Positions 13,340-15,096 of a stretch of 15,096 nucleotides of DNA are shown piece after piece. The stretch lies in contig CAZJBJ010000099.1 in assembly GCA_964544295.1 (NCBI GenBank), forward strand, positions 1 to 15,096, written 5' to 3'. Under the pieces are notes generated by a model. That model was not told where the DNA came from. It did not search any database and saw only the letters and a program-made list of their open reading frames with translations. Within the stretch, counting starts at the first letter, position 1, and each line of letters begins with the position of its first letter. The translations under genes and the position numbers were made by a program. Source of the DNA: JAENVU01 sp964544295 (GTDB lineage Bacteria; Actinomycetota; Acidimicrobiia; IMCC26256; JAENVU01).

Positions 13340-13932
13340 GCCGCCTGGATCGCGTGATCACCCACGGGACGTTCTCGATCGACGGCGAGGACTTCGAGGT
13401 CGACAACAACATATGGATCGTCGGCGACGACGACGAGTGCATCGTGATCGACGCGGCCCACGACGCGGCACCGATCGTGGAGGGCGTCGGGGGTCGGCGG
13501 GTGGTGGCGATCGTGTGCACGCACGGCCACAACGACCACATCAACGTGGCGGTCGAGGTGGCCGATGCCGTGGGTGCGCCCATCGCGATCCATCCCGACG
13601 ACCGCATGTTGTGGGACGTCGTGCACCCGGACCGGGCGCCCGACCGGAGCATCGCCGACGGCGACACGTTCGCAGTCGGCGGGGTGACGCTGCGCGCGCT
13701 GCACACGCCGGGTCATTCACCCGGTGGCGTGAGCCTCTCCGACGAGGCCGGTGGCCGGGTGTTCTCGGGGGACACGCTGTTCAAGGGCGGGCCCGGCGCG
13801 ACCGGGCGTTCGTTCTCCGACCACGACACGATCGTGCGGTCGATCCGCACCCGGCTGCTCACCCTGCCCCCGGACACGGTGGTGCACACCGGCCACGGGG
13901 ACGACACGACGATCGGTCAGGAGGCCGTGTAG
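13336..13932 (+). CDS. Metallo-beta-lactamase-fold hydrolase, partner of mscR
   Basis: A 198-residue glyoxalase II-like metallohydrolase. The metal motif is THGHNDH (His63, His65, Asp67, His68); further ligands are His127 (HTPGHSPGG), Asp146 (FSGDTLF) and His187 (HTGHGDDTTIG). The set is complete for a binuclear site. The GTG start at 13336 overlaps the mscR stop by four bases, so the two are translationally coupled. In mycobacteria I recall a similar hydrolase next to mscR. The context suggests it hydrolyses S-formylmycothiol or a related mycothiol thioester to finish formaldehyde detoxification; that is inference. An upstream extension of the frame to 13177 lies wholly inside mscR and is rejected. 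Its last 16 bases overlap the convergent hydrolase gene. Confidence 0.9.
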   Translation: MSRLDRVITHGTFSIDGEDFEVDNNIWIVGDDDECIVIDAAHDAAPIVEGVGGRRVVAIVCTHGHNDHINVAVEVADAVGAPIAIHPDDRMLWDVVHPDRAPDRSIADGDTFAVGGVTLRALHTPGHSPGGVSLSDEAGGRVFSGDTLFKGGPGATGRSFSDHDTIVRSIRTRLLTLPPDTVVHTGHGDDTTIGQEAV

Positions 13933-14615
13933 CCGTCGTTGCGGGCGCCGACGTACGCGGAGCCGTAGAACGCGAGGCTGCGCCAGCGGTCGAACGTCGC
14001 CCACCCGATGTCGCGAGGTGCCGGCGCGGAACCGAACCGGTGGATGGCACCGAACCCGTCGAGGACCGCGTAGCCGTCACCGCCCGGCATGATGACGATG
14101 TCCCGGGCGATGTCGAAGCCGAACCAGGTCGAGCCGACGTTGGGGACGTTGCCGAGCCGCCACACCGCGCCGAACCCGTCGAGGAGCACCGCGCCCTTGC
14201 CGTCGAGCGAGACCGCGAACGACCGGGCGACGTCCCAACCCGGCCAGTACGGGCGCGGTCCGGGGATCGACTGCGCGTTCCCGGCGCGATGGATGCCGCC
14301 GTAGCCGTCGAGGAGGTAGTAGCCACCGGCGTCGGGCGTGATCACGATGCTGCGGGCGATGTCGAACGGGAAATACGGCCCGCGCACGGAACGCAGCGGG
14401 CTCGTCGCCGCCGATCCGAAGAGGTGGACCCCGCCGAGACCGTCGAGCACCACGTAGCCCCGACCGTCAGGCATGGCCACGATGTCGCGGGCGATGTCCC
14501 AAGCGAACGGCGTCGACCCGTAGTTGACCGCGCTGCCGAACGACTTCACCGACCCGTCACCGTTGAGGACCCAGTAGCCCCCGCTCGTGGCTGCGACCGC
14601 GCGGCCCGGATGCCG
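13917..14615 (-). repeat. Six degenerate protein-coding repeats (WDIAR / LDGFGAIHRFG units)
   Basis: Counting residues from the GTG at 15044, D-I-A-R type motifs begin at 182 (WDIAR), 227 (FDIAR), 270 (WDVAR), 310 (FDIAR) and 351 (FDRWR), spaced 45, 43, 40 and 41. An earlier degenerate copy starts at about 145 (HPGRAV). The DNA copies are related but not identical, so this is an old protein repeat and not a recent tandem duplication. Confidence 0.85.
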
Positions 14616-15096
14616 GATCGGCAGCGGGCAGTCGCGCGCTTCGGCCGGACCGAACCCGAGACCGTCGGGCGGGCACGCGCCGTTGAGTCCGTTGAACGTC
14701 AGCATCCGGTTGTACATCTTGAGGACTTCGGTGCCGTAGGTCGGCGCGCTCGCCCACTTGCCCGGGCCGCCCATCTGGTTCCAGGTGGGCGCGGTGCCCT
14801 TGGCGAAGAAGCGGTCGTAGTTGGTGACCGCGAGGAACGGATCGAGCGTCCCGTCCGATCGCTTGCCGTACCACTCGACGACCGGCGGGTTCGCCAGCGT
14901 CGCGGCTCGCGACGTCGGGTCCGCGAAGTTCTTGAGGTGTTGGATCTGGGCCCGCACCCCGACGCGCGGCGACGGGAACTGACGACCCGAGTTGCAGCTG
15001 TCGCACGCGCCCATGCCGGCGTAGTTGTAGTTCTCCGGCTTCACGATGCTGCCGACGAAGCCGAGGTATCCCGTCTCGAGGCTCGACTGGGCGAAC
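13917..15096 (-). CDS. Glucosaminidase-family secreted protein with propeller-like repeats (5' end outside window)
   Basis: The gene continues past the right edge; 392 residues are visible. The first part, FAQSSLETGYLGF then NYNYAGMG, matches the lysozyme-like glucosaminidase domain (peptidoglycan cleavage), with the likely catalytic Glu in LETG at 15077-15075; GKWASAPTYGTEVLKMYNRM closes that domain. From about 14615 to the end run six degenerate repeats of about 40-45 residues, each with W/F-D-I-A-R, a short strand, D-G-x-G-y-x-V-L-D-G-x-G-x-I-H-x-F-G. The pattern resembles beta-propeller blades. Cysteine pairs (CDSC; later two single Cys) suit an exported protein. An internal GTG at 15044 is not a credible start because the domain continues upstream. 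The role is probably wall remodelling with a binding module; the partner is unknown. Confidence 0.75.
   Translation of the reverse strand, partial: FAQSSLETGYLGFVGSIVKPENYNYAGMGACDSCNSGRQFPSPRVGVRAQIQHLKNFADPTSRAATLANPPVVEWYGKRSDGTLDPFLAVTNYDRFFAKGTAPTWNQMGGPGKWASAPTYGTEVLKMYNRMLTFNGLNGACPPDGLGFGPAEARDCPLPIRHPGRAVAATSGGYWVLNGDGSVKSFGSAVNYGSTPFAWDIARDIVAMPDGRGYVVLDGLGGVHLFGSAATSPLRSVRGPYFPFDIARSIVITPDAGGYYLLDGYGGIHRAGNAQSIPGPRPYWPGWDVARSFAVSLDGKGAVLLDGFGAVWRLGNVPNVGSTWFGFDIARDIVIMPGGDGYAVLDGFGAIHRFGSAPAPRDIGWATFDRWRSLAFYGSAYVGARNDGYTAS

Noticed and set aside
13917..14615. CRISPR or tandem DNA repeat array
   Set aside because: The repeats are conserved at protein level only, unequal in length and within one open frame.

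Overview
The window is about 15 kb of high-GC DNA (roughly 70 percent) with dense, short-spaced genes, GTG and TTG starts as well as ATG, and a mycothiol-dependent formaldehyde dehydrogenase. Together these point to an actinobacterium (Actinomycetota). An acidimicrobial lineage is a guess from the repeat-bearing secreted hydrolase at the right edge and the Sunset-type small protein; the sequence does not prove it. Almost everything is chromosomal housekeeping. I see no insertion sequence, phage, CRISPR, tRNA or rRNA.

Left edge (1-1118): a minus-strand leuA start (2-isopropylmalate synthase) is preceded by a complete attenuation leader. It has a TTGACC-N17-GAGAAT promoter, a 13-codon leader peptide ending in three Leu codons, a hairpin over its stop codon, and a strong intrinsic terminator with a U-tract. 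After about 228 residues leuA switches in frame, near position 193, into the middle of an aldehyde dehydrogenase of clearly lower GC. This is most likely an assembly chimera at the contig end.

1119-4867: a small membrane-anchored Sunset-domain protein and mscL (plus strand) converge on a minus-strand aspC-like aminotransferase / serA pair, which covers aminotransferase chemistry and the first step of serine synthesis. With leuA this is an amino-acid biosynthesis neighbourhood.

4868-8358: a secreted D,D-carboxypeptidase (S11) overlaps by 4 nt an enoyl-CoA hydratase/isomerase-family gene. This pair converges with a minus-strand DEAD-box RNA helicase.

8502-11407: an OmpR/PhoB-type response regulator and its membrane histidine kinase overlap by 1 nt. 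They have a tandem 8-bp repeat with 11-bp period upstream that looks like an autoregulatory operator. The kinase 3' end runs 87 nt antisense into the end of a convergent short-chain dehydrogenase gene.

11498-13932: an endonuclease/exonuclease/phosphatase-fold protein is followed by mscR (S-(hydroxymethyl)mycothiol dehydrogenase) and a translationally coupled metallo-beta-lactamase-fold hydrolase. The last two form a plausible formaldehyde-detoxification pair. 13917-15096: a minus-strand, 5'-truncated glucosaminidase-family protein carries about six propeller-like repeats.

I do not see a convincing new biological system. The most rewarding items are the leuA attenuator, the chimeric left end, the repeat-bearing hydrolase, and the candidate operators upstream of the two-component system and mscR.
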